Assembly: GCA_020638655.1 (NCBI GenBank)
Contig: JACKIC010000008.1
Span: 124,001 to 188,000 of the forward strand
Reading direction: 5' to 3'
Length of the DNA: 64,000 bases
Origin: Planctomycetota bacterium
GTDB taxonomy: Bacteria > Planctomycetota > UBA1135 > UBA2386
Below, piece by piece: positions 26,101-35,166 of this stretch (positions are counted from its first letter, which is position 1; each line of letters starts with the position of its first letter). The position numbers were made by a program, and so were the translations under genes. The notes under the pieces are model-generated. The model ran no database searches. It saw only the letters and a program-made list of their open reading frames with translations, and had not been told where the DNA came from.

Positions 26101-28354
26101 ACGGCGACTGGCTCGGGTCGGGGTCGAGGCCGGCCTCGTCGATGACCTCGAGCACGAGGTTGCCGTCGCGACCGTGCAGGGCGATGCGATTGCGCTCGGT
26201 GTCGCCGTCGCTGTGGTCGAACAGCGTCGTGCCCTCGAGCGTCTGCGGCTCGAGCCAGAAGCTCGCCGCGAAGCGGGCGACGAAGCCGTTGTCCTCGCTG
26301 AACGGCAGCGAGATGCGGTCGTGGCGACCGCCACCACCGCCGCCGCCGCCCTGACCACCCGGGTTCGGCGCGCTGGGGTTCTGGCCACCACCGGCTCCCG
26401 GACCGCCGCGCGGACCGGTGTTGGCGATCTGGTAGGGCCCTTCGCGCGAGATGTCGCGGCCGCGCGGGTCGATCGCCAGCGCGAACGACTCCTGCGCGTG
26501 CGCCGAGCCGCGGGTGTTGCCGGTGCGGTTCATCGCCGGCGCGGGCGTGAACGCCGCCTCGACGGTGTCGTCCGAGCCGTAGCGCGGCGCGCCGAAGCCC
26601 ATGTCGCCGAAGGCCAGCGGGATCAGGTGCGGCAGGTACCGCGCCGACGGGTCGTTGCCGGGATCGCCGGGCTGCAGCGCACCGACGTTCTCGGGCGTGG
26701 TGATCCAGAACGGCGCGCGCCGGTCGAGGCGGAAGGCCTCCTCGAGCAGTTGTTGGGTGTTCCAGCGGCGCTCCAGGCGGAAGCCCGGCACCACCGCGGC
26801 GATGCCCGTGCGTTCGTGCCGCGCGGCGATGCCCGCCGCCGCGGTGCTGCGCGAGCGGCTCGCCGCGGCGCGGAAGCCGAACAACGAGCCCGACGCGAAG
26901 CACAGCGGCGCCGTGCCCATCTCGATGGCGCTGTCGCGGCCGGTGCGCAGGTTGCGATACAGGTAGATCCACGGCCACTTCTGCGCGTCGGTGGCGCCTT
27001 CGAAGCGCGGCGCGATCAGGCGGTCGACGAGGTCCTTCCAGCCCGTGAACGGCCCGGTGCCGACGGCCCCGCCGTCGAAACGACGCAGCGCCACGATCTG
27101 CTGTGCGAGCTCGACCGCCTGGCCGCGGCGGATCGCCAGCGGCGGCGCCGAGCGCTGTCGGCCGTCGGCCTCGTGCACGCGCACGTCGAAGGCGCGGCGC
27201 ACCTCGGTGAACAGCGCCGTGAGCACCGCCTCGGACGCGGTGTTGAGGTTGACGGGCGGCGGGATCAGCGGCTCGACCACGGTGTCCACCGGGCCGAAGT
27301 CGTGCACCACGGGGTTGAGCAGCTCGAGCCGGAACACCGACGGCAGCAGCAGGTCCGTGGTCGATCGCTCGGTCGTGGCCCGCATCACCAGGCCGTATTC
27401 GACGGCACCGGTCTCGAGGTTGCGCAGGCGCACGGTGCTGCCGGCGCCGACGTGCAGCGCCGACTTGACGCGCAGCGAGCGCGAGACGCCGGGCAGCAGC
27501 TGGTCGAAGACCCGCTCGGGCCGCCCCCACGTCGCCGCGTTCGCGGCCAGCGTCTGGCACGACAACGCGGCATCGAAGCGATCGAGCTCGTCGGTCGTGA
27601 ACGCGCCGATGCCGGCGGCCGCGATCTCGGCCAGCTCGGCGACCGCGGCGTACGGCCGGCGCAGCGCGCGCGACGCGTCACCGCGGCCCGCGAACGGCCA
27701 CGCCGCCGCGATCACGCAGCGGTAGTCGAGCACCAGCGCCGTCGCCGCGACCGGGTTCTCGGCCTTGACGAAGCCCTGCTCGAGGAACTGCGCGCGCTCG
27801 AGGTCGATCAGCTGGTTGCCGCGCTTGCCGCCGTAGCGGATCACCTCGTGGTCGAGCCACACGTAGCCCGACTCGGGCAGCGCCGTGGCGTCCTCGACGA
27901 CCATCGCCGTCGCCTCGGGCACCAGCTCCTCGACGAGCCGCGTGGTCGTGCCGATCAGGTTGCTGAGCAACATCGGCGTCGCGGCGTCGAGCGACAGGAA
28001 CCTCGACAGGTCCCACAACTCGCCGCCGAACTGCACCCGGTCCTGCTCCTTGAGCGCCGCGAACGCGGGCGGCACCACCAGCTGGTCGGGGAACTCGTCG
28101 AGGCCGTCGTAGGCCGGGGTCTCGTCGAACGACGGGTGCGACAACATCGCGTCGGCGAGCAGCAGGTCGCGCGCGCTGGCCGAGGCCTGCTCGACCTGGG
28201 CGCGCTCGACGGCGCGCACCGAAGCGTCGGCGCCGACGTTCATCGACACCGCGAACGGCAGCGCCAGCAGCGCCAGCAGGGTCAGCGCGAACAGCACCGC
28301 CAGCAGGGCGATGCCGCGCTGGTTGACGACGGATTGGGCGGGACGCGCGGTCAT
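23144..28354 (-). CDS. Giant GspK-like pseudopilin with LamG-like and repeated motifs
   Basis: The product has 1736 residues, against about 300 for typical GspK. The prepilin-like N-terminus QRGIALLAVLFALTLLALLA lacks Glu5, as in GspK. Residues near 366-390 hold PPPVNLNTASEAVLTALF, the helix-hairpin segment typical of GspK. After a Gly-rich linker near 665-680 comes a concanavalin A/LamG-like domain (about 683-808: FVARFAASFWLEPQTLEG, SLFVDGVVRGK). The rest is strand-rich, with another LamG-like stretch. A motif of the type E-hh-Y-G-N/D-x-L-RG recurs at least five times (near 165, 850, 1050, 1155, 1460 and 1540). It overlaps the GspH-like and GspJ-like genes by 4 bp on each side. It probably caps the pseudopilus and reaches far into the envelope or outside. 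Confidence 0.8.
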   Translation of the reverse strand: MTARPAQSVVNQRGIALLAVLFALTLLALLALPFAVSMNVGADASVRAVERAQVEQASASARDLLLADAMLSHPSFDETPAYDGLDEFPDQLVVPPAFAALKEQDRVQFGGELWDLSRFLSLDAATPMLLSNLIGTTTRLVEELVPEATAMVVEDATALPESGYVWLDHEVIRYGGKRGNQLIDLERAQFLEQGFVKAENPVAATALVLDYRCVIAAAWPFAGRGDASRALRRPYAAVAELAEIAAAGIGAFTTDELDRFDAALSCQTLAANAATWGRPERVFDQLLPGVSRSLRVKSALHVGAGSTVRLRNLETGAVEYGLVMRATTERSTTDLLLPSVFRLELLNPVVHDFGPVDTVVEPLIPPPVNLNTASEAVLTALFTEVRRAFDVRVHEADGRQRSAPPLAIRRGQAVELAQQIVALRRFDGGAVGTGPFTGWKDLVDRLIAPRFEGATDAQKWPWIYLYRNLRTGRDSAIEMGTAPLCFASGSLFGFRAAASRSRSTAAAGIAARHERTGIAAVVPGFRLERRWNTQQLLEEAFRLDRRAPFWITTPENVGALQPGDPGNDPSARYLPHLIPLAFGDMGFGAPRYGSDDTVEAAFTPAPAMNRTGNTRGSAHAQESFALAIDPRGRDISREGPYQIANTGPRGGPGAGGGQNPSAPNPGGQGGGGGGGGRHDRISLPFSEDNGFVARFAASFWLEPQTLEGTTLFDHSDGDTERNRIALHGRDGNLVLEVIDEAGLDPDPSQSPSGVERTAGEFTLPLAELALPADTPVHVDMSAYSNRPADLSLFVDGVVRGKAKYLTFLTASVPVFDPALANNQQFPPTGRSDKYLDIQVESTEGFPQVGILRIGTELFEYTAISGNTFQCQWRDSIGGRGARQFAREHRPNVPVDENGKPTVDFEALQSQGVNLDVFPEHPVGSSVELYGYSALLSEDSPMMPGTTRLDGGVGGFSVARGFLQNPRPITLSLPRLPPINLGTGLDETWTGDLELADPVPTKDYPPADAQQQISDGFPTGGGYALLMQRRLRFESNVPGQIAVTAEVGGVELIRYGSRSGNKLKDVQRAQTLPGNDNQIDNNEYQRGTARQFVTEWSRSWTLPNSSATWNEVPTLILWVVPVSLPVQNAQALWDPATSGLTEWVQLYPQGGDNNDTEWVRYDALVDNKHIVRGNRAAWENTRFTLTRTIGAERVQVGPLGPNQGPNSLIEPPWGTVTATSGYIGYIPTLESTFPQIHAARVSLNFRGDTLSQTSSHPQSNAVVMQCQRLQLLLGNFSALTGRVGRHDRVAIVQGSTASGDSRPAVEWHTCNWSARRYNGDQVLENRNPPERLGPWPFQLVAFTDGVQGQFIGPPTGTVMTEPRMYDRIVKFPSGELPAAYCENVYVGGAVGGGSPMKGFVDEIDVLRHPAFDLVLDESFADSAREFRVRPNMTVNAAGVINYRNDLSAMFPQEGGLVSIGGEILAYQGRADGVFTIATNGRGLLNTEPQGHDRGDRVHFLTHRPAAILNAGVGARDDVLNLQGLGALPSGGGTVLLGQELLHYTWVRRSGDQVSLEMPRWYPAGDFGNKAAARGLFRGRYGTAAQGASGGEAVIHWPFRYWDRYVEQNDDPELAYFQLTTNEAPCFFRGMRWREETRDPRVDVVCVVRTDPRVPWETEPGTVPGLYAFRVGSGDDSWQRIAAQSARLEMRFYATYEAGAIDLATFTAHAWKTTAKVDDVRVDYEGQSRILDEQVTAR

Positions 28355-29295
28355 TGCCGTTCTCCTCCGAGCAGCAGGTGCACCTCGGGCGTCGCGATCG
28401 CTTCGCCCTGGCTGTCGTAGGCGAAGCGGTACGGCTGCTCGGGCTGCAGCTCGTTGGGCAGGAACTGCGGCGGCGAGAACACGTGCGCGTAGACGCGGAA
28501 CTCGTCGACCACGCCGGGGATCGGCGCGTCGATCGGCGAGACCAGCAGCGCTTCCTGGGGCTCGAGCAGCGGTCGGCCCTCGGTGATCACGCGGCCCAGC
28601 TCGCGGCCGTCCAGGGACAACCACGCCTGCCGGCCGTCGCAGACGACGTCGAGCGTGCACCAGCGGCCCAGCGGCAACGAGCGCTCGCTGCGCACCTGCG
28701 CGCCCTGGGTGCCGTCGGCGCTGGTGCGCACGCGGAAGCGCGCCTGCGGCCGCAGCTCGGCGTCGAGCTGCAGGTCGACGGCGCTGCCGAACCGCAGCAC
28801 CGTGCACGCGGTGCGGCGTTCGAGCCGCAGGTCGAAGCGCAGCGCGAAGCCTTCGCTGAAGTCGGCGGCCTCCTTCTTGATGTCCCAGCGCAGCAGCGCC
28901 GTATTGCTCTCGCCGCCGGGGCGCCGGGCGTGCCCGAACCGGCCGCGCGGCTCGTCCTCACCGCCGATCGACGCGCGCAGCAGGTCGTCGACGACACCGT
29001 CGCTGGGCTCGAAGCGCCAGCTGACCACGGGCTGCAGCACCCGCCCCTGCACCGTCGCCGACTCGCCGTCGCGGCCCGGCGTCACGAACACCTCGGTCGG
29101 CAGGCCCTCGGCGCGCGCGGTCAGCTGCGCGGCGCGGGTCTCGCCGCTGAGGATCGACGCGGCGACCTGGTTGGGGTCGGTGCGGCCGAGGAAACCGATA
29201 CCGATGCCGAACAACACGGCCAGTACGCCGGTCACCACCAACAGTTCGAGGATCGTGAAGCCGGCCTGCGCGGAGGCGGCGCCGTGGGATCTCAT
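28351..29295 (-). CDS. GspH-like pseudopilin fused to a LamG-like domain
   Basis: The product has 314 residues from the ATG at 29295; a GTG at 29352, just after the GspG stop, would add 19 residues. The prepilin signal is AQAGFTILELLVVTGVLAVLF (Gly/Phe cleavage, Glu5 of the mature form). The rest carries a concanavalin A/LamG-like fold: LRFDLRLERRTACTVLRF, GRWCTLDVVCDGRQAWLSLDG and VVDEFRVYAHVF at the closing strand. GspH is normally 150-180 residues without this domain. The fusion suggests a carbohydrate- or protein-binding pilus subunit. It overlaps the giant GspK-like gene by 4 bp. Confidence 0.8.
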   Translation of the reverse strand: MRSHGAASAQAGFTILELLVVTGVLAVLFGIGIGFLGRTDPNQVAASILSGETRAAQLTARAEGLPTEVFVTPGRDGESATVQGRVLQPVVSWRFEPSDGVVDDLLRASIGGEDEPRGRFGHARRPGGESNTALLRWDIKKEAADFSEGFALRFDLRLERRTACTVLRFGSAVDLQLDAELRPQARFRVRTSADGTQGAQVRSERSLPLGRWCTLDVVCDGRQAWLSLDGRELGRVITEGRPLLEPQEALLVSPIDAPIPGVVDEFRVYAHVFSPPQFLPNELQPEQPYRFAYDSQGEAIATPEVHLLLGGERQ

Positions 29296-29355
29296 CGCGG
29301 TGCGTGCAATCGGAGGGGCCTCGCCACTAGGAGTGTGAACTCGCCAGGTCACGCC

Positions 29356-30009
29356 TTAATCCGCGTTGCGCGGGAACGGGATGTCATCCGACGTGCCGAA
29401 GACGCCGTCGGGACCAGCGCTGAGCAGCTGGAACTTGCCCTTGTGGCCGTGGTAGTTGCCGCGCGAGTCCTTGAGGGCGACCGCGGGCACCACGTCGCCG
29501 GTCGGCGTGCAGACGTTCTGCGCCTTGCCCAGCCCCGACATGCAGAAGTAGGCGAACGGCATGCCCCATGCGTCGGCGACCTCGACGCGGTCCTTGCGGT
29601 GCAGCTTCTTCTGCTCGGCGCCGTGCTCGTCCTTGTCGGTGTTGGTGATCCGGTCGCCGAGGTCGGACAGGTCGGTGCCGCCCTTGTTGCCCATGCTCAC
29701 GAACGCGACCAGCGACTCGATGCCGGTGTTCTGGCCGTTGTCGGTCTTCCAGTTGACCTCGACCTCCTTGGCGCGGCTGCGCAGGTCGTCGGGCGGGTAC
29801 CACCCGTAGGCCTGTTCGAAAGCCTGGCACGCGTTCGAGAGGCGCAGCATGTTGGCCTCGGTCGCGGTGATGTCCGCCGACTTCTGCGCGCCCAGGATGT
29901 TGGGCAGCAGCACCGCTGCGAGCGTACCGAGGATCGCGATCACGATCAGCAGTTCGATCAGGGTGAAGCCGCGCTGCGCGGGGCCGACGGGTCGTTCCTG
30001 GACGTTCAT
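29356..30009 (-). CDS. GspG-like major pseudopilin
   Basis: The product has 217 residues. The prepilin signal AQRGFTLIELLIVIAILGTL is canonical (14-residue leader, Phe1, Glu5). The C-terminal FQLLSAGPDGVFGTSDDI is the GspG calcium-binding signature. It is somewhat longer than GspG of enterobacteria, with inserted segments around LGDRITNTDKDEHGAEQ. It should polymerise into the pseudopilus shaft. It starts 2 bp after the TPR gene and leads the pseudopilin genes in the order G-H-K-J-I. Confidence 0.9.
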   Translation of the reverse strand: MNVQERPVGPAQRGFTLIELLIVIAILGTLAAVLLPNILGAQKSADITATEANMLRLSNACQAFEQAYGWYPPDDLRSRAKEVEVNWKTDNGQNTGIESLVAFVSMGNKGGTDLSDLGDRITNTDKDEHGAEQKKLHRKDRVEVADAWGMPFAYFCMSGLGKAQNVCTPTGDVVPAVALKDSRGNYHGHKGKFQLLSAGPDGVFGTSDDIPFPRNAD

Positions 30010-30011
30010 GA

Positions 30012-32720
30012 TCAGCGCTCCTTGCGGCGTTCGAGCCGGTACTCGTCGAACTCGACGTCGACCCTGCCGCCCTTGTTGCCGCCGGCGAACAGCACCGTCT
30101 CCAGCGTGTTGCCGGTGCTCGCGGTCAGGGTCTTGAGCTCGTGGCTGCGTACCACGCGCCCGTTCCACGAGGCCTGCAGGTTGAAGTTGCGGCCCTGGTC
30201 ACCGCGCGGCACGACGCGCAGCTCGAGCTCCTGCCAGGCGGCGAGGTCGACGTCGCCGAGGTCGAGCGGCAGCTTGACCGGTTCGGCCTGGTTCTCCTCG
30301 ATCAGCAGGTACGGCTTGCCCTCGCGCACGCCGAGCTGCGCGCGCAGGTCGTAGTCGCGACCGGCGCCGCGCTGGGTGGTGATGCGCAGGCCCGAGAACC
30401 CCTCGGTGCGCGGCTGCCCGGCGCCCAGGCGCATCTTGACGCCGACGGCGAGGAAGTTCTTGCCCTTGGGCACGGCGCCGTTGCGCCGCACGAACACTTC
30501 GCCGGCGCCGTTGCGCGACAGCGTGCCGTCGAACACCAGGGCGCCGTCGCGCACTTGCGCGCGCCACGCGCCGTCCCGTTCCTCGATCCAGATCCGGCCC
30601 AGATCGTTGCGCTCGAAGCCGTCGCCCAGCATCTCCTTCTGGCCGTGGTCGTCGATTTGCGCCAGCGTCGTCTCCGCCCAGACCCGCATCGGGTCCTCCT
30701 TGGGTAGATCGGAGGACAGGCGCGTCAGTGCGTCCTCGGCGTCCTCGCGTTGACCGCGGCTGTAGGCCACCACCGCCAGCGCGCCCTTGGCGAACAGCTT
30801 GCCCTGTTCGGTGTCGGCGAGGTCGCGCGCCGCGGCGAACGCCTCGCTCGCCAGCCGCGCGTCGCCGCTGAAGAAGCGCAACAGCCCCTGCAGCTGGTAG
30901 AGCTCGACCGTCGGCCGGAACGCGAGCTGCGCGGCGCGCTCGCCGTAACGCATCGCCGCCAGCGCGGCGCTGGCGTCGGTGACGCCGCCCTCGAGCGCGC
31001 GCGACGACAGTAGCGCCGTCATCTCGACCAGCGCGTGCACGAAGTCGTCGCGCAGGCGCAGGCAGGAGAGCAGCGCCTCTTCGGCGGCGTCGAGGTTGCC
31101 CTGCAGCCGCAGCACCGCGCCGCGCAGGTAGAACTGGTAGGGATCGATCGGATCCGCTTCCTGGGCGCGGTCGAGCCACGCGAGCGCGTTGTCGTATTGG
31201 CCCAGGCGCAGGTAGAGCAGCGCCAGGCCCGTGTCGGCGCGGGCGCGCAGCAGCGGCTCGAGATCGGCGACACGCACCAGCGTGTCGTGCGCCTCCTGCC
31301 ACTGACCCAGGCGCACCATGCAGGCCGCCTGGCCGAGCTGCGCCCGACCCGCGTCCGGACCGGTCACGAGCCGGAACGCGACCAGCGCCGCGTCGACCTC
31401 ACCGGCGGCGTACTTGACCGCGCCGTCGAGGTACGGCTGTGCGCCGCCGCCACCGGCGAGGCGCAAGGCGTCGCGGGCCGCGTCGACGTCGGCGACGGCG
31501 AGGTAGCAGGCGAGCACGGTGCGCGCCGCCTGCAGCTTGTCGCCGGCGTCCAGCAGGCTGCCGAAGGTCTGCTCGGCCCGGCGCGCCGAGGCGACGGCCT
31601 CGTGGCTGCGGCCGCGGCGGCGCAGGAACTCGGCCAGCGCGGCGTGCGGACGCGCGTCGTTGGGCTCGAGCTGCACCGCGCGGCGCAGGTCCTGTTCGGC
31701 TTCGACGTAGAGCCCCAGGCGCGCCTTGAGGCGACCGAGGCCTTCGTAGCGGAAGGCGGTCTCGCGGTGCACGCCCGAGATGCCGTCGAGCAGCGCGTAC
31801 TCGGCCTGCAGGTCGCCCTTGGCCTGCAGCACCCGCTGCTGCCACCGCAGGCTCTCGAGGTTGCCGCCCGAGCCCTGCGCGTAGAGGTCGGCCTGGGCCA
31901 ACGCGTCCTTGTAGATCGAGCTGTCCTCGCGGGCGCGGTCGAGCAGCCAGCGGATCGCTTCGGCGCGCTCTTCGAGGTGCGCGCCGTCCACGGCGATGTC
32001 GCGCGTGCGCCGCACGATCTCGTTGCGCATCGTGTCGGCGAGCACCACCTTGGCGATCTTGGTGCGATCGTCGTCGCGCCACGGGTCGACGCGGCCGACC
32101 TTGCCCGAGTCGACGTTGTAGCGCCGCATGTGGATGGTCACGCCCTCGAAGCTGATCATCTTCTCGAGGTCGTACTTGTCCTTGCCCTTGGGCAGCCCGT
32201 CGACCTGCTCGATGGTGCCGTAGAAGGCCCCCGACTGGTTCTGCAGGAACACGCGGTCGTAGCTGCGCGCGGCGATCGCCTCGCGCTCGGCGCGCGTGCT
32301 CGGCAGCGCATCCTGTCCGCCCTGCTCCTCGGGCGCGGCCGCCGTCTCGGCCTCGCCGGGCTCGGCCAGCGTCACGCCTTCGACCACGGCCCCGTCCCCG
32401 GCGAGCTGCAACGCGTGGCCGAAGTCGGGCCCCGGGTCGAGCGGCAGCATCACGATCGAGCGCGGCGCGCGCGGCGGGAACGCCAGCGGGCGCGGCGGCA
32501 ACGGCTGCGTCTCGCTGGGTTCGGTGGCGAAGTCGCGGCGCCGCAGCTGGCCGTCGCCGGGTCCGGCGAGCGGGGTCTCGGCCACCTTCCCGGGCTCGTA
32601 GTCGAGCTGCTTCATGGTGATGCGATCGACCATCACCAGCGGCTGCCGCCGCCCGTTCCAGATCCACGCCGCGAGCAGCAGCGTGAGCAGCGCCAGCACC
32701 TGTTCCTTGCGCAACGACAT
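30012..32720 (-). CDS. Membrane-anchored TPR protein with LamG-like C-terminus
   Basis: The product has 902 residues from the ATG at 32720. A short cytoplasmic tail and one membrane helix (about 8-22, VLALLTLLLAAWIW) come first, then a Pro-rich linker and about 400 residues of TPR repeats from about 290 (for example LGLYVEAEQDLRRAVQLEPND and LGQYDNALAWLDRAQEADP). The C-terminal 220 residues are strand-rich and LamG/DUF1080-like (NDLGRIWIEERDGAWRAQVRDG and LQASWNGRVVRSHEL). By position it takes the place of a GspC or other periplasmic assembly partner. It shares one base with the PilO-like gene stop (TGATG). Confidence 0.75.
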   Translation of the reverse strand: MSLRKEQVLALLTLLLAAWIWNGRRQPLVMVDRITMKQLDYEPGKVAETPLAGPGDGQLRRRDFATEPSETQPLPPRPLAFPPRAPRSIVMLPLDPGPDFGHALQLAGDGAVVEGVTLAEPGEAETAAAPEEQGGQDALPSTRAEREAIAARSYDRVFLQNQSGAFYGTIEQVDGLPKGKDKYDLEKMISFEGVTIHMRRYNVDSGKVGRVDPWRDDDRTKIAKVVLADTMRNEIVRRTRDIAVDGAHLEERAEAIRWLLDRAREDSSIYKDALAQADLYAQGSGGNLESLRWQQRVLQAKGDLQAEYALLDGISGVHRETAFRYEGLGRLKARLGLYVEAEQDLRRAVQLEPNDARPHAALAEFLRRRGRSHEAVASARRAEQTFGSLLDAGDKLQAARTVLACYLAVADVDAARDALRLAGGGGAQPYLDGAVKYAAGEVDAALVAFRLVTGPDAGRAQLGQAACMVRLGQWQEAHDTLVRVADLEPLLRARADTGLALLYLRLGQYDNALAWLDRAQEADPIDPYQFYLRGAVLRLQGNLDAAEEALLSCLRLRDDFVHALVEMTALLSSRALEGGVTDASAALAAMRYGERAAQLAFRPTVELYQLQGLLRFFSGDARLASEAFAAARDLADTEQGKLFAKGALAVVAYSRGQREDAEDALTRLSSDLPKEDPMRVWAETTLAQIDDHGQKEMLGDGFERNDLGRIWIEERDGAWRAQVRDGALVFDGTLSRNGAGEVFVRRNGAVPKGKNFLAVGVKMRLGAGQPRTEGFSGLRITTQRGAGRDYDLRAQLGVREGKPYLLIEENQAEPVKLPLDLGDVDLAAWQELELRVVPRGDQGRNFNLQASWNGRVVRSHELKTLTASTGNTLETVLFAGGNKGGRVDVEFDEYRLERRKER

Positions 32721-33538
32721 CACTGTCCCCCCTCCGCGGCGGGCTTGAAGGCGATCCCCAGCAGGCTGCCCTTGAGTTGACACGGGTCGCCGCGCTTGGC
32801 CGGCGGCGTCAACGTCCACGACTCGATCGCGAGCGTGCGGCCCGGCTTCTGGCAGGCCTCGAGGAACAGCGCGAAGGTCGCCTCGTCGCCCTCGAAGGTG
32901 AAGTTGATGCGCTCCTGGGTCACCAGGTCGCGCAGATCGACCTCGCCGCGGCGCCGCCCGGAGACACTGCGTTGGCCGCGGCGCTCCTCGAGCTTGAGCG
33001 AGCGGATGCCGCGCAGCGCCATCGCCTCGGGCTGCTGCTCGCGCACCGCGTCGTGCGCCGCGAACAGCCGCGTGGCGACCTCGTCGAGCAACTCGAGTCC
33101 GAACAACACGCCGCGGATCTCGTCGACACCGGTCGGCACGGGCCAGCTGACGTCCTTGTCGCTGATCTCGACGTTGCGCTCGTTGGCGTCGTTGAGCACC
33201 CGCTCCTTGAGCTCGCGCCCGACCTGGAACAGATACTGGTTGGCGTCGCCGTGGCCGGCGAGCTGGTACTTGGCGCTGGGCACGAAGCCGAGGGACTCCT
33301 GCAGCCGCTGCCGTTCGGCGGCGAGCTTCTCGGCCTCCTCGTTGGCCGCGGCCAGCGCGTCGCGCGTGTAGACCTCGGCGCTCTTGCTCGAGCGCACCAG
33401 GCCGGCCTGTTCGGCGGTCGCGGCCTGCACGTCGTAGAGCGAGCCGACGATCGCCGACGCGATCAACCACACCAGCGCGCCGATCGCACACCCGATCAGC
33501 CAGCGCTTGTTCTCTTGCACGAAGGCGCCGACGTCCAT
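32720..33538 (-). CDS. PilO/GspM-like assembly protein
   Basis: The product has 272 residues with the classic PilO layout: short cytoplasmic N-terminus, membrane helix at about 13-35 (WLIGCAIGALVWLIASAIVG), coiled coil at about 45-85, then a ferredoxin-like periplasmic domain (INFTFEGDEATFALFLEACQKPGRTLAIESWTL). PilO/GspM binds PilN/GspL in the inner-membrane platform. The assignment rests on topology and on its place next to the PilM-PilN fusion, since sequence identity in this family is low. It overlaps both neighbours by 1 bp. Confidence 0.75.
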   Translation of the reverse strand: MDVGAFVQENKRWLIGCAIGALVWLIASAIVGSLYDVQAATAEQAGLVRSSKSAEVYTRDALAAANEEAEKLAAERQRLQESLGFVPSAKYQLAGHGDANQYLFQVGRELKERVLNDANERNVEISDKDVSWPVPTGVDEIRGVLFGLELLDEVATRLFAAHDAVREQQPEAMALRGIRSLKLEERRGQRSVSGRRRGEVDLRDLVTQERINFTFEGDEATFALFLEACQKPGRTLAIESWTLTPPAKRGDPCQLKGSLLGIAFKPAAEGGQ

Positions 33539-35160
33539 CAGTTGGCCTCCCCGAAATCGATCGTGAGCGTGAATTGCACCAGGTCACCAACGTTGGGTTG
33601 CAGCTTCATCAGCACGTCGGCGCCGGCGAGCTGGGGGTCGGCCTTGAAGGCGGCGACGAAGTCTTGGAGAACACGGCCCGGGTCGACACCGTCGAGTTCC
33701 TTGGCAGCGCCCTCGACGGCGACCACCGTGCGGCGCTTGCTGCCCGACGAGGCGACCTTGCCGGCACCCAGCTCGATCTTGCGCACCCACAGCTGCGGCG
33801 GCAGGTGCGCGAGCATGGCGCGCTGCGTGCGCAGCAGGCCGTGCAGCGGCAGCGCCTGTTGCGCGAGATGATCGACCAGCGCGCGCTCGGTCTTGTTGGC
33901 CTCGATCACGCCCGCGGCCTCGGTGTTGGTCGCGTTGGCGGCGTTGAACTGGGTGCGCAGCAGGCCGGTGCGCATCTTCGCCAGACGCTCCTGCTCCTTG
34001 CCGAGCATCGCGCCGTGCACCACGATGGCGATCACCAGCAGCGCGGCGACCACGTTCCAGATCGTGCGCTGCTGGAAACGCTGCTTCTTGCGCACCGCCT
34101 CGGGCAGGATCTCGAGCGAGTAGAGCGTGTCGTCGAGCCGGCCGACGGCCAGCCCCAGGGCGACCACAGCCTCGTGGCGCATGCCCTCGAGTTGCTCCTG
34201 GTCCTCCTGCGGCAGCTCGGTCAGGTCCGCGCTCGCGAACGGGTCGAACAGCTCGACCGGGCAGCGCAGGCTCTCGCGCAGGAAGCCGCGCAGGCCGCGC
34301 AGACGCGCGCCGCCGCCGCAGATCAGCAGCTTGTCGAGGCGCAGGTCGGCGATCTTGGTCTGCGCCTTGCAGAACGAGATCGAGCTCTGGATGCCCGAGG
34401 TGATCGACGACGCCGCGCCCGCCGCGGCCATCGTCACCTTCTCGGCCTGGCCGCTCGCGTAACGACCGCGGCTCGCCGGGTCGAGGTCGAGCAGGTCCTT
34501 CTTGAGCGCTTCGGCCTTGCGCGCCGAGACGTTGAACGACGCCGCGATCGCGTCGTCGAGCACCTTGGTGCCGCCGCTCAGGTTGCGCGCGAACAACAGG
34601 TCGGTGCCCTTGACCAACGCCAGATCGAGCGTCTCGTGGCCGATGTTGACGAGGCCGACGACGGCGTCGGGCTCGACCGGACCGCACTTGAGGAACGCGT
34701 TGTAGAGCGCCGTGCAGTTGGGCACGTAGGCGTGCACCGAACCGCCGCTGGAAGTCACCTCGGCGGACAGGCGCTCGAGCGCCTCGTCCTTGGCCAGGGC
34801 CAGCAGCACCGTCTCGACGCCGGCGTCCTCGTCCTGCGCGGGCAGCAGGTTGTAGTCGGCGCTGAGCGCGCCACCCGACTGCTGCGCGAGGTCGGCGATC
34901 TCGAGGTCCATGAGGTTGCGCAGCTGCCAGTCCGGGGTCGGCGGCACCTGGCTGTAGCGCAGCGTCATGTCACGACCGGCGAGACCGACGCACGCGCCGG
35001 CCAGCGGCACGCCCGCCTGACGCAGGGCGATGGCGCCCTCGCGCTCGCCGCGCGGCAAGGCGGCGAACCGCAGCACGCGCACTCCGTGTTTGCCCACCTG
35101 GGCGACCAGGATCTTGGCGCTGTGGCTGCCCAGATCGACGGCGACGGCTTTGTTGGCCAT
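33538..35160 (-). CDS. PilM-PilN fusion (GspL-like platform protein)
   Basis: The product has 540 residues. Residues 1-345 form a PilM actin-like ATPase domain: phosphate-1 loop AVAVDLGSHSAKILVAQV, VGLVNIGHETLDLALV and the adenosine loop KLLICGGGARLRGLRGFL. A membrane helix lies at about 364-386 (TIWNVVAALLVIAIVVHGA), followed by a coiled coil and a PilN-like periplasmic domain to the end. In most bacteria PilM and PilN are separate; the fused form is like GspL. It should link the cytoplasmic motor to the pseudopilus platform. Confidence 0.88.
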   Translation of the reverse strand: MANKAVAVDLGSHSAKILVAQVGKHGVRVLRFAALPRGEREGAIALRQAGVPLAGACVGLAGRDMTLRYSQVPPTPDWQLRNLMDLEIADLAQQSGGALSADYNLLPAQDEDAGVETVLLALAKDEALERLSAEVTSSGGSVHAYVPNCTALYNAFLKCGPVEPDAVVGLVNIGHETLDLALVKGTDLLFARNLSGGTKVLDDAIAASFNVSARKAEALKKDLLDLDPASRGRYASGQAEKVTMAAAGAASSITSGIQSSISFCKAQTKIADLRLDKLLICGGGARLRGLRGFLRESLRCPVELFDPFASADLTELPQEDQEQLEGMRHEAVVALGLAVGRLDDTLYSLEILPEAVRKKQRFQQRTIWNVVAALLVIAIVVHGAMLGKEQERLAKMRTGLLRTQFNAANATNTEAAGVIEANKTERALVDHLAQQALPLHGLLRTQRAMLAHLPPQLWVRKIELGAGKVASSGSKRRTVVAVEGAAKELDGVDPGRVLQDFVAAFKADPQLAGADVLMKLQPNVGDLVQFTLTIDFGEAN

Positions 35161-35166
35161 GAATGC

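Noticed and set aside
23234..28420. 1728-codon open frame on the plus strand opposite the giant GspK-like gene
   Set aside because: Composition is Arg/Ala/His-rich with no domains, while the minus-strand frame has a prepilin start, a GspK motif and LamG-like folds.
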